From assembly GCF_002211305.1 (NCBI RefSeq), contig NZ_LOKW01000009.1, forward strand, positions 57,898 to 121,897: a stretch of DNA of 64,000 nt, in the 5' to 3' direction. Within the stretch, counting starts at the first letter, position 1, and the number at the start of each line of letters is the position of its first letter. Below, one piece after another: positions 17,359 to 26,364 of this stretch. The position numbers were made by a program, and so were the translations under genes. The notes under the pieces are model-generated. The model did no database searches. It was not told the DNA's origin and worked only from the letters and a program-made list of their open reading frames with translations. The DNA is from Rhizobium sp. R634 (lineage in GTDB: Bacteria > Pseudomonadota > Alphaproteobacteria > Rhizobiales > Rhizobiaceae).

Positions 17359-18423
17359 CTACTTCCCCTCATGCAACGAAAACACCAGCGTCGCCCTCGT
17401 CCCGGCATGCTCGGGATCATAAGCGAAATCCGATTTCAAGCTCGCGGCCATCGCCGTCAATATCCGCGTGCCGAGCCCCGTTCCCCTGGCCGGCCCCTCC
17501 GGATCGAAGCCCGCCCCGTCATCCTCGACGACAACCCGCAATTCGCCGTCGGTCTGGTCGACGGCAACGCGGATTTCGCCCGGCACCGCTTCCGTATAGG
17601 CGTATTTGAACGCGTTGGTGACGAGCTCGCTGACGATCAGCCCGAGCGTGATCACCTTGTCGGTCGCCAGATTGACCGGTTTTGCGTTGAGCACGATGCG
17701 GTGCGGCCGCTTGTCGTCGCGCATCGAGGCTTCGAGTTCGGTGAGCAGGCTGTCCAGATATTCGTCGACCTGCACCGAGCCGACCTGACGGTTGGTGTAG
17801 AGCCGGCGATGCACGCTCGCAATCGCGTTGATGCGCATCTGCGTCTCGTGCAGCGCGTCGATCGCCACCTGGTCCTTTGTCATGGAGGACTGCATGCGGA
17901 TCAGCGCGCCGACGAGGCCGAGGCTGTTGGCGATGCGGTGATTGACCTCGGCAAGCAGCAGTTCGGCCTGGTCGCGCTGCTGGCGGATCACCTCCTGCGC
18001 CTGCGCTGTCTCGCGGCGGAAACGCGCCCGCTCCAGCGCCTGTTCGAGAGCGGCGGCGAGCAGGTCGAAATAATCGGCCGAAATTCCCTTCAGCATATAG
18101 TCGTCGGCGCCGGCCTTGAGCGCCGCCACCGCAATGCCGGTGTCATCCGAACCCGTCGCATAGATGACAGGCGGATGATCCGGCACGGAGGTGATGCAGG
18201 GCAGAATGTCGAGCCCGGTCTCGCCGCTCAGGAGATGATCGAGCACGACGGCATCGATGCCGCCCTCGGCGATCCGCGCCAGGCCGGCGGCGCCATTCTG
18301 CGCCCACTCGACCGAGAAACCGCGCCGCAAGAGGTTCTTCTGCATCATGAGGGCGAGCCCCTCATCGTCGTCGATATAGAGGATGTGGATCAAAGCATCC
18401 GCATCGCCGCTAGAATTGCTCAT
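17359..18423 (-). CDS. receiver-HWE/HisKA_2 hybrid sensor histidine kinase
   Basis: 354 residues from the ATG at 18423 (GGAGACGG upstream). The N-terminal receiver has its acceptor in AVVLDHLLSG, a linker coiled coil follows, then a HisKA_2 dimerisation domain with the phosphorylated His in LAEVNHRIANSLGLVGAL, and an ATPase domain (ELVTNAFKYAY, EDDGAGFDPEG, GTGLGTRIL). There is no transmembrane segment, so it is cytoplasmic and takes its signal through the receiver, probably as part of a phosphorelay. Kinases of this class often act with the PhyR general stress system, but no partner is next to it. Confidence 0.88.
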   Translation of the reverse strand: MSNSSGDADALIHILYIDDDEGLALMMQKNLLRRGFSVEWAQNGAAGLARIAEGGIDAVVLDHLLSGETGLDILPCITSVPDHPPVIYATGSDDTGIAVAALKAGADDYMLKGISADYFDLLAAALEQALERARFRRETAQAQEVIRQQRDQAELLLAEVNHRIANSLGLVGALIRMQSSMTKDQVAIDALHETQMRINAIASVHRRLYTNRQVGSVQVDEYLDSLLTELEASMRDDKRPHRIVLNAKPVNLATDKVITLGLIVSELVTNAFKYAYTEAVPGEIRVAVDQTDGELRVVVEDDGAGFDPEGPARGTGLGTRILTAMAASLKSDFAYDPEHAGTRATLVFSLHEGK

Positions 18424-18552
18424 TCCGTCTCCCGGCGTTCTCTCTAAGCAACGACGGCCGCAAGCGTCCGAGTCGTCGGCATGGGCAATGTCGTATTGCA
18501 TTGACCGCCCGAGGTAAACATCGCTCACCCCTCGCTCTTGTCGCAGACGGCT

Positions 18553-19998
18553 CTAGCTCTTCTGGAATTTCCGGTGGCCGGAAACCTCGGCGCCCGCCTC
18601 CTTCGGCAATTGCAGGAAGCGCAGCGACGAGACGATGCCGATTGCGCCGACAACGAGAAAGGCCCAACGAAAATCGGCAAGGACGGGATTGTCCGCACCT
18701 CTCAGCGCCGCGGAAATGTTGAGCACCGCGGCGGCCACCGCCACGCCGAGCAGCATGGACACCTGCTGCAGCATGCTCGACAGCGTCGAGGCCGAGCTTC
18801 GCTGCGCCGGGCCGATATCGGCGAAAGCGAGCGTATTCAGCGCCGTGAACTCCATCGACCGCGACAGGCCGGCGAGAAACAGCAGCGCATGCATGAGGAA
18901 GGGCGGCGTGCCGGGGGTCAGGAAGCCGCAGCCGACGATCGAAAGTGCGGCGATCAGGCCGTTGAGCCCGAGCACGGTGCGGAAGCCGAAGAAGCGCAGG
19001 AGCGGCGTCGTCACCGCCTTCATGCTGAAATTGCCGAGGAAATAGACGAGCAGATAGGTGCCCGCCGCAATCGAGCTCAGCCCGAAGCCGAGCTGGAACA
19101 AGAGCGGCAGCAGGAATGGCGTCGCATTGATCGCGGTGCGGCAGGCCGTGCCCGCCGAGAGCGTCGACATCGAAAAGGTCTGGACGCGGAAGGCCGAAAG
19201 ATCGAGCAGCGGATTGTCGACGGCGAGAAAGTGCCGCGTCGCCATGACGGAGAGCACGATGCCGGCCGCAAGCATCGAAATAACAGGCCAGAACCCGCCG
19301 TCGCACTTGACCGAAAGCTCCAGCGCGGCGAGCAGGAAGGTGAGCCCCGCGGCACTCAGGATGAAGCCGAGAATATCCAGCCGGCCGGGATCGGCCTCGC
19401 GCTGTTCGGGCACGAAGCGCAGCACCAGCCCCATGCCGATGATGCCGATCGGAATGTTGATCAGGAAGTTCCAATGCCAGCTGGCATAGGTGGTGATGAA
19501 GCCGCCGAGCACCGGGCCGACGACGGGTGCGGTCAGCGCCGGCCAGGTGATCAGCGCAATCGCCTGGACGAGTTCGGATTTGCGGGCGTTCTTCAGCACG
19601 ATGATGCGCCCGACCGGCGTCATCAGCGCGCTGCCCGCCCCCTGCAGCGCACGCCACAGCACGAATTCCGTGAGGCTGCCGGAAAGCCCGCAGAAGAGCG
19701 ATGCGCCGGTGAAGACGCCGATCGACACCAGAAACACCCGGCGCGCGCCGAAGCGGTCGCCGAGCCAGCCCGACAGCGGAATGAAGGCCGCCATCGTCAG
19801 CATGTAGACGGTGATGCCGATGCTCATCGACACCGGCTGCACGCCGAAGCTCTCGGCCATCTGCGGCAGCGAGGTCGCGACAATCGTACCGTCGAGGATC
19901 TGCATGAAGAAGGAAACGGCAACGACCAGCGCCACGATCTTCGCCTGGCGGCCGCCCGCCGCCTCCTGCCCTTGCTCGCTCGTCTCTGCCGTGGTCAT
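18553..19998 (-). CDS. DHA2-family MFS multidrug exporter
   Basis: 481 residues with about 14 membrane segments. DHA2 signatures: the motif A loop GWLGDRFGARRVFL, and motif C-like WPALTAPVVGPVLGGFIT in membrane segment 5. The N-terminus is short and polar, and the C-terminus ends basic. It probably exports a toxic hydrophobic compound in exchange for protons. No membrane-fusion partner gene adjoins it, which would be expected of an EmrAB-type tripartite pump, so it may work alone. Confidence 0.88.
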   Translation of the reverse strand: MTTAETSEQGQEAAGGRQAKIVALVVAVSFFMQILDGTIVATSLPQMAESFGVQPVSMSIGITVYMLTMAAFIPLSGWLGDRFGARRVFLVSIGVFTGASLFCGLSGSLTEFVLWRALQGAGSALMTPVGRIIVLKNARKSELVQAIALITWPALTAPVVGPVLGGFITTYASWHWNFLINIPIGIIGMGLVLRFVPEQREADPGRLDILGFILSAAGLTFLLAALELSVKCDGGFWPVISMLAAGIVLSVMATRHFLAVDNPLLDLSAFRVQTFSMSTLSAGTACRTAINATPFLLPLLFQLGFGLSSIAAGTYLLVYFLGNFSMKAVTTPLLRFFGFRTVLGLNGLIAALSIVGCGFLTPGTPPFLMHALLFLAGLSRSMEFTALNTLAFADIGPAQRSSASTLSSMLQQVSMLLGVAVAAAVLNISAALRGADNPVLADFRWAFLVVGAIGIVSSLRFLQLPKEAGAEVSGHRKFQKS

Positions 19999-20418
19999 GG
20001 ATCCGCCAATGAAATTCCGGATGATGCGGCAGGGAACAGGAAGGAAACCGATCGGAAATCTGCCGCGCGAGGGGCGCGGAAAATGTCGCGCCCTGGCTGA
20101 ATACGCCCGTTGCGGCCAGCCGGAAAGGCTAAATCTAGCACTGCGCGGGAATATTCCCGTGCGGCCGGTCTCTCAAGAAAAAAGCCCCGCCGAAGCGAGG
20201 CCCAAGTTTGATCCGCTCCCGGGAAAACAGGAGCGGCGTAGAGGTCCATACCCTGCCGCCCATCCGCCAGCGAGGCCAGATTACGCTGTATCGGTACGCT
20301 CGCGCTCGAAATTTTGCGATTCGTCAAAGACCGGACGTCCTTCAATGCGGGTGGACAGCGCCGCTCCAGACCGGCAAAAAGGCAAGACGACAGCACGAAA
20401 AACGGACGGGCTCAATCG
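19999..20418. other. intergenic region with an orphan minus-strand terminator
   Basis: No gene is recognised in the 420 bp between the divergent exporter and dihydroxyacetone kinase genes. A terminator on the minus strand (20171-20199) has no gene upstream of it, and a second hairpin lies just before it at about 20214-20237. This suggests either a small RNA or the remnant of a lost gene. Confidence 0.5.
20171..20199 (-). terminator. orphan Rho-independent terminator
   Basis: On the minus strand GCCTCGC-TTCG-GCGGGGC is followed by TTTTTT. The stem is seven pairs with one G-T pair and a stable UUCG loop. No annotated minus-strand gene ends here. Confidence 0.7.
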
Positions 20419-22059
20419 ATGAAACACTTCTTCAACCGCAGGGAAACTATCGTCACCGAAGCCTTGGATGGCCTGCTCCTCACGAGCGGCAAGGGCCGCC
20501 TCGCCCGCCTCGACAGCTTTCCCGATATCAAGGTGATCCTGCGCGCCGATTGGGACAGGTCGAAAGTCGCGATCATCTCTGGCGGCGGCGCCGGCCACGA
20601 ACCTTCACATGCCGGTTTCGTCGGCAGGGGCATGCTGACCGCTGCCGTCTCGGGCGAAATCTTTGCCTCGCCGAGCGTCGATGCGGTGCTGACGGCAATC
20701 CGCGCCGTGACCGGGCCGAAAGGCGCGCTGCTGATCGTTAAGAACTACACCGGCGACCGCCTGAATTTCGGCCTTGCCGCCGAAAAAGCCCGCGCTGAGG
20801 GCTTCGAGGTTGAAATGGTCATCGTCGCCGACGATATCGCCCTGCCCGCCATCAATCAGCCGCGCGGCGTTGCCGGCACCCTCTTCGTCCATAAGATCGC
20901 CGGCTACCATGCTGAACGAGGCGAAGACTTAAAGACAGTCGCCGCCCGCGCCAAAAGTGCCGCCGGCGACATCGTCTCGCTCGGCATGTCGCTGTCGACC
21001 TGCAGCGTGCCAGGCCAGGCGCACGCGGATCGGCTCGGCGCCAACGAGGGCGAACTCGGCCTCGGCATTCACGGCGAACCGGGCGCCGAGCGCATCGCGC
21101 TGCAGCCGGTCGCCGATATCGTCGCCACCATGGTGGCGCGCCTCTCCGCAGCCCTTGGCGATGTGTCCGACCATGCGCTCCTCATCAACAATCTTGGCGC
21201 CGTGCCGCCGCTCGAAATGGCCGTCATCGCCAATGCGGTGCTGTCCTCGACGCTCGGCAGCCGCGTCCGCCTGATCATCGGCCCGGCGCCTCTCATGACC
21301 GCGCTCAACATGAACGGTTTTTCGCTGTCGCTGATCCCGCTCGATACTGACCGCGAAGCGGCTCTCAGGTCCGAGGTCGAGCCGCATGCCTGGATGCCCG
21401 CCGTCGAACGCAGCGAGATCGAAATCATCGCAACACCAAGAGCGGCCGGTGGCTTGGTCGCCGAAGGCGCTGCCGGGGACCACGCCGGCAACCGCCGCCT
21501 GATCACGACGCTCTGCGAGCATCTGATCTCGCTGCAAGACGAACTCAACCGCCTGGACAGCCGCGTCGGCGATGGCGACACCGGCTCGACGGTGGCGACG
21601 GGCGCCCGCAGCCTGCTTGCCCGCCTCGACACCCTGCCGCTCGATCGCCCGCCCGCACTGCTTGCTGCGATCGGCGACATCCTCGGCACCAGCATGGGCG
21701 GATCGAGCGGCGTGCTGCTGTCGATCTTCTTCACCGCCACGGGTAAGGCCCTGGCCGACAAGCCGGATATATCGGCCGCCCTTCTGGCCGGGCTCGACAG
21801 GATGACCTTCTACGGCGGAGCCCGGGTCGGCGACCGGACGATGATCGACGCGCTCTCGCCTGCCCTTCATGCGCTCTCCTCGGGCGGCATTGCCGGGGCA
21901 GCGAAAGCTGCGGCATCGGGCGCGGAAGCGACGAAGACGATGACCAAGGCCGGAGCCGGACGCGCCTCCTATGTCGGCGAAAGGGATCTGGCCGGTGTCC
22001 CCGATCCCGGCGCGGTGGCGGTCGCCGCGGCCTTCGCGGTGGCGGCAAGCCTGGCCTAA
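20419..22059 (+). CDS. dihydroxyacetone kinase, fused DhaK-DhaL (ATP-dependent)
   Basis: 546 residues. DhaK domain at about 1-330, with GGGAGHEPSHAGFVGRGML where the substrate-binding His region lies. DhaL domain at about 350-546, with the Mg-ATP aspartates in RVGDGDTGSTVATG and GTSMGGSSGVLLSIF. It phosphorylates dihydroxyacetone, giving the glycolytic intermediate dihydroxyacetone phosphate. The single-chain form is the ATP-dependent type seen in Citrobacter and eukaryotes, not the PTS-dependent DhaKLM. The ATG at 20419 starts at the family's normal N-terminus (MKHFFNRRETIVTEALDGLL). No glycerol genes adjoin it. Confidence 0.92.
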   Translation: MKHFFNRRETIVTEALDGLLLTSGKGRLARLDSFPDIKVILRADWDRSKVAIISGGGAGHEPSHAGFVGRGMLTAAVSGEIFASPSVDAVLTAIRAVTGPKGALLIVKNYTGDRLNFGLAAEKARAEGFEVEMVIVADDIALPAINQPRGVAGTLFVHKIAGYHAERGEDLKTVAARAKSAAGDIVSLGMSLSTCSVPGQAHADRLGANEGELGLGIHGEPGAERIALQPVADIVATMVARLSAALGDVSDHALLINNLGAVPPLEMAVIANAVLSSTLGSRVRLIIGPAPLMTALNMNGFSLSLIPLDTDREAALRSEVEPHAWMPAVERSEIEIIATPRAAGGLVAEGAAGDHAGNRRLITTLCEHLISLQDELNRLDSRVGDGDTGSTVATGARSLLARLDTLPLDRPPALLAAIGDILGTSMGGSSGVLLSIFFTATGKALADKPDISAALLAGLDRMTFYGGARVGDRTMIDALSPALHALSSGGIAGAAKAAASGAEATKTMTKAGAGRASYVGERDLAGVPDPGAVAVAAAFAVAASLA

Positions 22060-22068
22060 ACACCTAGG

Positions 22069-22887
22069 TCAGATGTAAAGCGGTGCCATCTTCCGCCAGG
22101 CGCCGGCGCGGTGGGCGCGGCCGTCCCAGACATGCAGCTGATGGCGGATGTTCTTTTCGCCGAGCAGCCGGCTGAGATAGCGGTTGTTGTCGATGAACGG
22201 ATCGGCATCGTCGATCGTCAGCACGATGTCGATCTCGCGCAGCCGGTCGAGCCGCCAGTCCGCGCCGAGGCCGGGCAGGAAATGCGTCGGCGTGTGGAAG
22301 TAGACGCTATCGTCATAATAGCCGTCGAACAGATCGCCGAAGGACTCGACCTTCACCGTCAGGTCGTAGCGGCCGGAAAAGGCGACCAGCTTGCGGAAGA
22401 GATGCGGGTGACGGAAGACGAGGCTCGCCGCCTGAAAGGCGCCGAGGCTGCATCCATGCACGATGGTGCAGTCATGCCCATTCTTCCGCGCCATCAGCGG
22501 CAGCACCTCGTGAAGGATGTGATCCTCCAGCGCCGCATGCCGGCGGATGCGTTCGGCCGGATGGTGGTGGAAGCCATAAAGGCTCTCGAAGGCGAGGCCC
22601 TCGATGCAATAAAGCTGGAGATGGCCGGCCTGCAGCTTGCCGGCCAGGCTCGCGACGATACCGAGCTGCTCATATTCGAAAAAGCGCCCTTCCCGCGTCG
22701 GAAAGACCAGCACCTTGGCGCCGGCATGGCCGAACACTACAGCGCCGCGCGTCTTCAGACGCGCAAAGGACGCTGTAGCATTTTTGAATGGCTGCATCCT
22801 TCAATCGATTCCGATTGAAGGATGCAGCGGCATCTCCATGTCCCGATGCAGACGCTGGCTGTACCAGCTGAGATATTCGCGGTTCAT
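22069..22887 (-). pseudogene. esterase (alpha/beta hydrolase) interrupted by a palindromic repeat
   Basis: The original start is ATG 22887 (MNREYLSWYSQRLHRDMEM), overlapping the stop of the upstream esterase gene as ATGA. After 19 residues a palindromic element of about 92 bp (22737-22828) has entered and brings an in-frame TGA. Beyond it the same frame continues as a normal alpha/beta hydrolase of the family that reads VFGHAGAKVLVFPTREGRFF, with the nucleophile elbow HGCSLGAFQA and an acid in LTIDDADPF. A second ATG at 22797 inside the element could restart translation to give 242 residues, but its spacing to any ribosome binding site is poor. It is either inactive or has a rewritten N-terminus. 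Confidence 0.75.
22737..22828. repeat. palindromic repeat element inserted in the esterase gene
   Basis: Two adjoining hairpins. One is built on CTACAGCG and GCGCGTCT with their inverses; the other has 17-bp arms (GCTGCATCCTTCAATCG) around four bases. The first is a sequence I recognise as frequent between Rhizobium genes. It begins and ends at the places where the esterase homology breaks off and resumes. Confidence 0.8.
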
Positions 22888-23842
22888 GACATCCTGAAGA
22901 ACTGCCCGATCTTGTCGCGGAGAACCGCGTCTTGCTCAGCACTTCCAGGGTAATCGAAATGACCGGCATCCAGGATGAAGATTTCATTAAATTTCGGTAT
23001 CGCATTTGCGACAGCGAACTGGCAGGGCGGCGCAACGGCAGGATCGAAAAGCGCCACCGCCGTCAGCATCGGCACCTTGATCCGCCGGGCAGCGGTCGCC
23101 GCGTCGTAGTAGCGCAACGTTTCCAGCACGTTTCCATGTTTCGCCTAATATTCCTGCACGCCCTCAGCGCTGCCCACACTCGGCAGCCTCAGGCGCAGCG
23201 GCTGATCGCCGAAGCTCGGCAGCGCCAGATGGCCGCGGTCGATGCGCGGGTCGTAGGCGATCGCCATCGCGCCCACGCCGCCGCCGAAGCTGATGCCGCT
23301 GTAGCCGATATGGCCCGAGAGCCAAGGATAGAGCTCGACAAGAGTGGAGACGGCAAGCCAGATATCCTCGACGCAGCCGCCGATAATGTAGGAGTCCCGC
23401 TTGTCGATATCGTGCAGCACATGCCAGGACGGGTTCTGCGAAATCGCAGGATCGGCGCTGAGCGACAACCCGCGGCAGCAGGGAAAGAGAAGTGCAGTCT
23501 CCTTCACCGGCAGATCGAAATCCGGCCGGTCCCGCCCGCCATAACCATGCCCGACAACGAGGCCGCGCCGCAGCTGCCCGTACGCGGCAGCAGCAGCCAG
23601 CCGCCGATCCTGAAGTCTCCGGTCGAGCGATAGACGAGATCAAGCACATGCCAGTCCGGATGGCTGAGCTCGCTACGGGAAAGCCGCGGCCACGGATCGA
23701 CCGCCAGCGCTTTGCGATACCGCGCCTCCCAGAACGCATCGAAATCTTCCGGCTCCTCCGGCGGCTGGACGGCCAGAAGCTCCTTGAGCGTCATGCCGTA
23801 GGTGGGATCGAAGGCGAAGGTATGTGTGTTGGGGATGCTCAT
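22884..23842 (-). pseudogene. acetyl xylan esterase / cephalosporin-C deacetylase, broken
   Basis: Three in-order pieces of one AXE1-family hydrolase. Piece 1, from ATG 23842 (GGGAGAAAGCCTGG upstream), reads MSIPNTHTFAFDPTYGMTLK to LLLPR and then loses frame at about 23580, best explained by a one-base deletion. Piece 2 has the oxyanion region VVGHGYGGR and nucleophile elbow GYSGISFGGG, and is cut by a TAG at 23145-23147. Piece 3 continues in that same frame (AKHGNVLETLRYYDAATAAR) to a stop overlapping the downstream esterase start. The catalytic His region HFDYPG is still readable. With two independent lesions it is almost certainly not functional. Confidence 0.82.
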
Positions 23843-23954
23843 CCAGGCTTTCTCCCGCGAAAATGCCGGCCGTGCAAGGCTATATGGCGGGCACTCGGGC
23901 GAGTGGCTAGCCGCTGCCGCAATGTGACATTACGGAGAGAGACATCAGTGGCCA

Positions 23955-23998
23955 CCCTCGTCCTTCGAGGCCCCTGCGGGGCACCTCAGGATGAGGGT
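23955..23998 (+). repeat. palindromic repeat, CTCGTCCTTCGAGG family
   Basis: CCCTCGTCCTTCGAGGCCCC is followed by its near-complement ending CCTCAGGATGAGGG. The same family occurs at 24056, 43950, 53907, 54037 and 58033. Found only between genes here. Confidence 0.8.
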
Positions 23999-24055
23999 GG
24001 AGAGACGCATCGCGCCTTGTCGGGTTCAGTCCACCTGCCGCGCGGCACGCCGATC

Positions 24056-24112
24056 AGCCCTCATCCTGAGGCGCGCAGGCCAAAGGCCGAAGCCTCGAAG
24101 GACGGGGGCGGG
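24056..24112 (-). repeat. palindromic repeat, CTCGTCCTTCGAGG family, inverted variant
   Basis: AGCCCTCATCCTGAGG at the left and GCCTCGAAGGACGGGGGC at the right, with a centre unlike the copy at 23955. It faces that copy in opposite orientation across 57 bp. The 341-bp gap 23843-24183 holds nothing else recognisable. Confidence 0.75.
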
Positions 24113-24183
24113 TGATGAGCAGTAGGACGGGTTCAGCCAGGATAGGGGTTGCTCGTTCCGTAAACGCCCCCGGGCCGCGGAAA

Positions 24184-24957
24184 CTACTGCCCCGCCGCCT
24201 CCAGGATCAATTGGCTGATTTCGTCGGGATGGGAGATCAGCGACAGGTGGCTGGCCTTCACCTCGATGGTCTTCGCGCCCATGCGCTTGGCCATGAAGCG
24301 TTCGAGATCGGGATTGATCGTCCGGTCCTCGGTCGAAACCGCATACCAACTCGGCTTGGAGCGCCAGGCGGCTTCGGTCGTCTTGCCGGCGAGCAGTGCT
24401 TTCTGGAACGGCTGCTGCACGGCATAGAGCACCTTCGCCCTGGCTTCCGGCAGGTCGCCGGCGAAATCCCTGAGGAAAGCGGCTTCGCTCAAACGCCCCT
24501 CGTCACCGTCGAAGACGATGCCGGCAGAGGCCGGCGGCGTCGGATAGGTCTTGGCAAGCGCCGTATAATCCTCGCCGGCATCCGGCGCGCGGGCCGCGAC
24601 ATAGACGAGCGCCGAGACGTTCTCATGCACGCCGGTCTCGGTCACGAGCATGCCGGCGAAGGAATGTCCGACGAGCACAGTCGGGCCGTCCTGCCGGTCG
24701 AGCACCCGCTTCACGGCGGCAGCTGCCTCGGGCAGCGTCGTCAGCGGATTCTGCACCGCCGTCGCATTCAGCCCGGCCGCCTGCAGCCGCGCGATCACCT
24801 CGCTCCAGCAGGAGCCATCGGCAAACAGCCCATGCGCCAGCACGACATTGCGCGCTTTGACCGGAGCAGCCATCGCGGCCATGCCGCGGCTGGAAAGAAG
24901 AGTAGCAGCGGCGCCGGCAACGAGGGCGGCCGAAAAAGCCCGTCTGTTCATCATCAT
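24184..24957 (-). CDS. Tat-exported alpha/beta hydrolase
   Basis: 257 residues. The N-terminus MMMNRRAFSAALVAGAAATL looks like a twin-arginine or Sec-type export signal (NRRAF; the canonical S-R-R is not complete). The mature part is an alpha/beta hydrolase with LAHGLFADGSCW, the nucleophile elbow VGHSFAGM and a C-terminal His in KASHLSLISHP. This subgroup resembles salicylate-esterase-like hydrolases. The substrate is unknown. AGGAAACCAGATC precedes the first ATG. Confidence 0.82.
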   Translation of the reverse strand: MMMNRRAFSAALVAGAAATLLSSRGMAAMAAPVKARNVVLAHGLFADGSCWSEVIARLQAAGLNATAVQNPLTTLPEAAAAVKRVLDRQDGPTVLVGHSFAGMLVTETGVHENVSALVYVAARAPDAGEDYTALAKTYPTPPASAGIVFDGDEGRLSEAAFLRDFAGDLPEARAKVLYAVQQPFQKALLAGKTTEAAWRSKPSWYAVSTEDRTINPDLERFMAKRMGAKTIEVKASHLSLISHPDEISQLILEAAGQ

Positions 24958-25183
24958 GATCTGGTTTCCTTACATCTGAGGCTGGGTCGAGAACATGGAG
25001 CCGAGCCACTGATGGCACCCGGCAAAATCGCTAATTGATGACACTGTGCTGGAAGCGTTCATCGCAGGCGCATGGCGTCGAGCGCGCGCTTCCGTATTCC
25101 AATTCGGCTTGCGCGGCGGACCGCGTATACAGAACTCCGCCGACAGGGGATCTTTGTATTCCCATTCTGCAAAATGTCAATTA

Positions 25184-25255
25184 TTGGATACATAACACCT
25201 TCGTGATACTAGGTGCGCATACACGTATGGCGTTGCAGGACTAATTTGCATACAA
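25184..25255 (+). promoter_or_regulatory. putative operators upstream of the GntR gene
   Basis: In the 320-bp AT-richer gap before the GntR gene there are two similar decamers, TTGGATACAT (25184-25193) and TTGCATACAA (25246-25255). Between them is a perfect CATAC-AC-GTATG palindrome (25218-25229). The shared ATAC core resembles operators of FCD-type GntR regulators, so autoregulation is likely. Confidence 0.45.
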
Positions 25256-25277
25256 GAAACAGGTCAGGAGATCAGCA

Positions 25278-25961
25278 ATGGCGAATGGTTTCGAAACCGA
25301 GGATGACGACGATCGCGGCCTCATCTCCGACCGCATCCGCAACGCGCTGACCGACGAGATCGCCGCCGGCACGCTCGCGGCGGGCGCTGCGCTCGACGAA
25401 CAGCAGCTCGCCGATCGCTTCGGCGCCTCCCGCACGCCGGTCAGAGAAGCGCTGCGCCAGCTCGCGGCCGGCGGCCTTGTCGAGCTTCGCGCCCGCCGCG
25501 GCGGCGTCGTCGCCCGCATGACGCCGGAGCGCATCATGGATATGTTCGAGACCGTGGCCGAGATCGAGGCCGTCTGCGTCAGGCTCGCCACCTACCGCAT
25601 GACGCCGCTGGAGCGCAGCCGCCTGATCGAACTGCACGAGTTTTCCCGGCCGATCGTCGAAAGCGGCGACGTCGATGCCTATGATAGTTTCAACCGCCAG
25701 TTCCACGAAACCATCTATCACGCCACCCATAACGGCTTCCTCGCCGAACAGGCGATCGCCATCCGCAACCGACTGAACGCCTTCCGCCGCACGCAGCTGC
25801 GCCAGGGCGAAAGGCTGAGCCGCTCCCGCGACGAGCACGAAGCCATCATGCAGGCGATCGCCGAAGGCGACGGCGAAATGGCCTCACGCCGCATGCGCGC
25901 GCACATGCTGAACGCCGCCACCTCGCTCAGCCGCTTCATCGAGGCCAACAAGCCGGCGTGA
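25278..25961 (+). CDS. GntR-family regulator, FCD subfamily
   Basis: 227 residues. N-terminal winged helix-turn-helix (DEQQLADRFGASRTPVREAL, VELRARRGGVVARM) and a C-terminal all-helical FCD effector domain with the metal-binding pattern DSFNRQFHETIYHATHN and RDEHEAIMQAI. The FCD group usually senses a carboxylic acid or similar metabolite. AGGAG lies 7-8 bases before the ATG. The adjacent genes do not reveal its target pathway. Confidence 0.9.
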   Translation: MANGFETEDDDDRGLISDRIRNALTDEIAAGTLAAGAALDEQQLADRFGASRTPVREALRQLAAGGLVELRARRGGVVARMTPERIMDMFETVAEIEAVCVRLATYRMTPLERSRLIELHEFSRPIVESGDVDAYDSFNRQFHETIYHATHNGFLAEQAIAIRNRLNAFRRTQLRQGERLSRSRDEHEAIMQAIAEGDGEMASRRMRAHMLNAATSLSRFIEANKPA

Positions 25962-25968
25962 CCAACCC

Positions 25969-26364
25969 TCAGGGAATCGGGCAATGGTATTTATAGTGCG
26001 TCATGGTGGTCATCAGCTCATCGCCGGTCGCCTCGCGTATGCCGGGATTTTCTTCCAGGAAGGTGCACAGCGTATTGCCAACCGCTTCCGGCGTGGTTCC
26101 CTCGGGAATACAGACATTGACGCCAACGGCGATGGCAAAATGCGCCGAATTCACCATCCGGCTGGGCTTGGGAGGCGCCTCGGTAAAAATGCGGCGGGCG
26201 AGATATTCGTCACTGTTCCATTTGTCCAGCCAACCCGCGACATAGCCGACGACGAACTGCCGGGACCCGCGGCAGTCGGAATAGAGAACCTCACCACCGG
26301 ACAATCCGGCGGGAATCTTTGCTGAAGCCGTTGCCAACAAGGTGGCGATAAGAATGCCCGACAT
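25969..26364 (-). CDS. secreted Rap1a/Tai-like protein
   Basis: 131 residues with a short signal peptide (MSGILIATLLATASAKIPAG). The mature part has the pattern of the Rap1a/Tai domain: LYSDCRG, FVVGYVAGWLDKW, VCIPEGTTPEAVGNTLCTFL, then ENPGIREA and a final Cys. The named members are periplasmic immunity proteins for type VI secretion amidases, but most homologues have no effector beside them, as here. Function is therefore open. GGAGA precedes the ATG. Confidence 0.65.
   Translation of the reverse strand: MSGILIATLLATASAKIPAGLSGGEVLYSDCRGSRQFVVGYVAGWLDKWNSDEYLARRIFTEAPPKPSRMVNSAHFAIAVGVNVCIPEGTTPEAVGNTLCTFLEENPGIREATGDELMTTMTHYKYHCPIP

Noticed and set aside
19995..20396. 133-codon minus-strand frame before the DHA2 exporter
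   Set aside because: Crosses the terminator hairpin and has no family resemblance; treated as non-coding.
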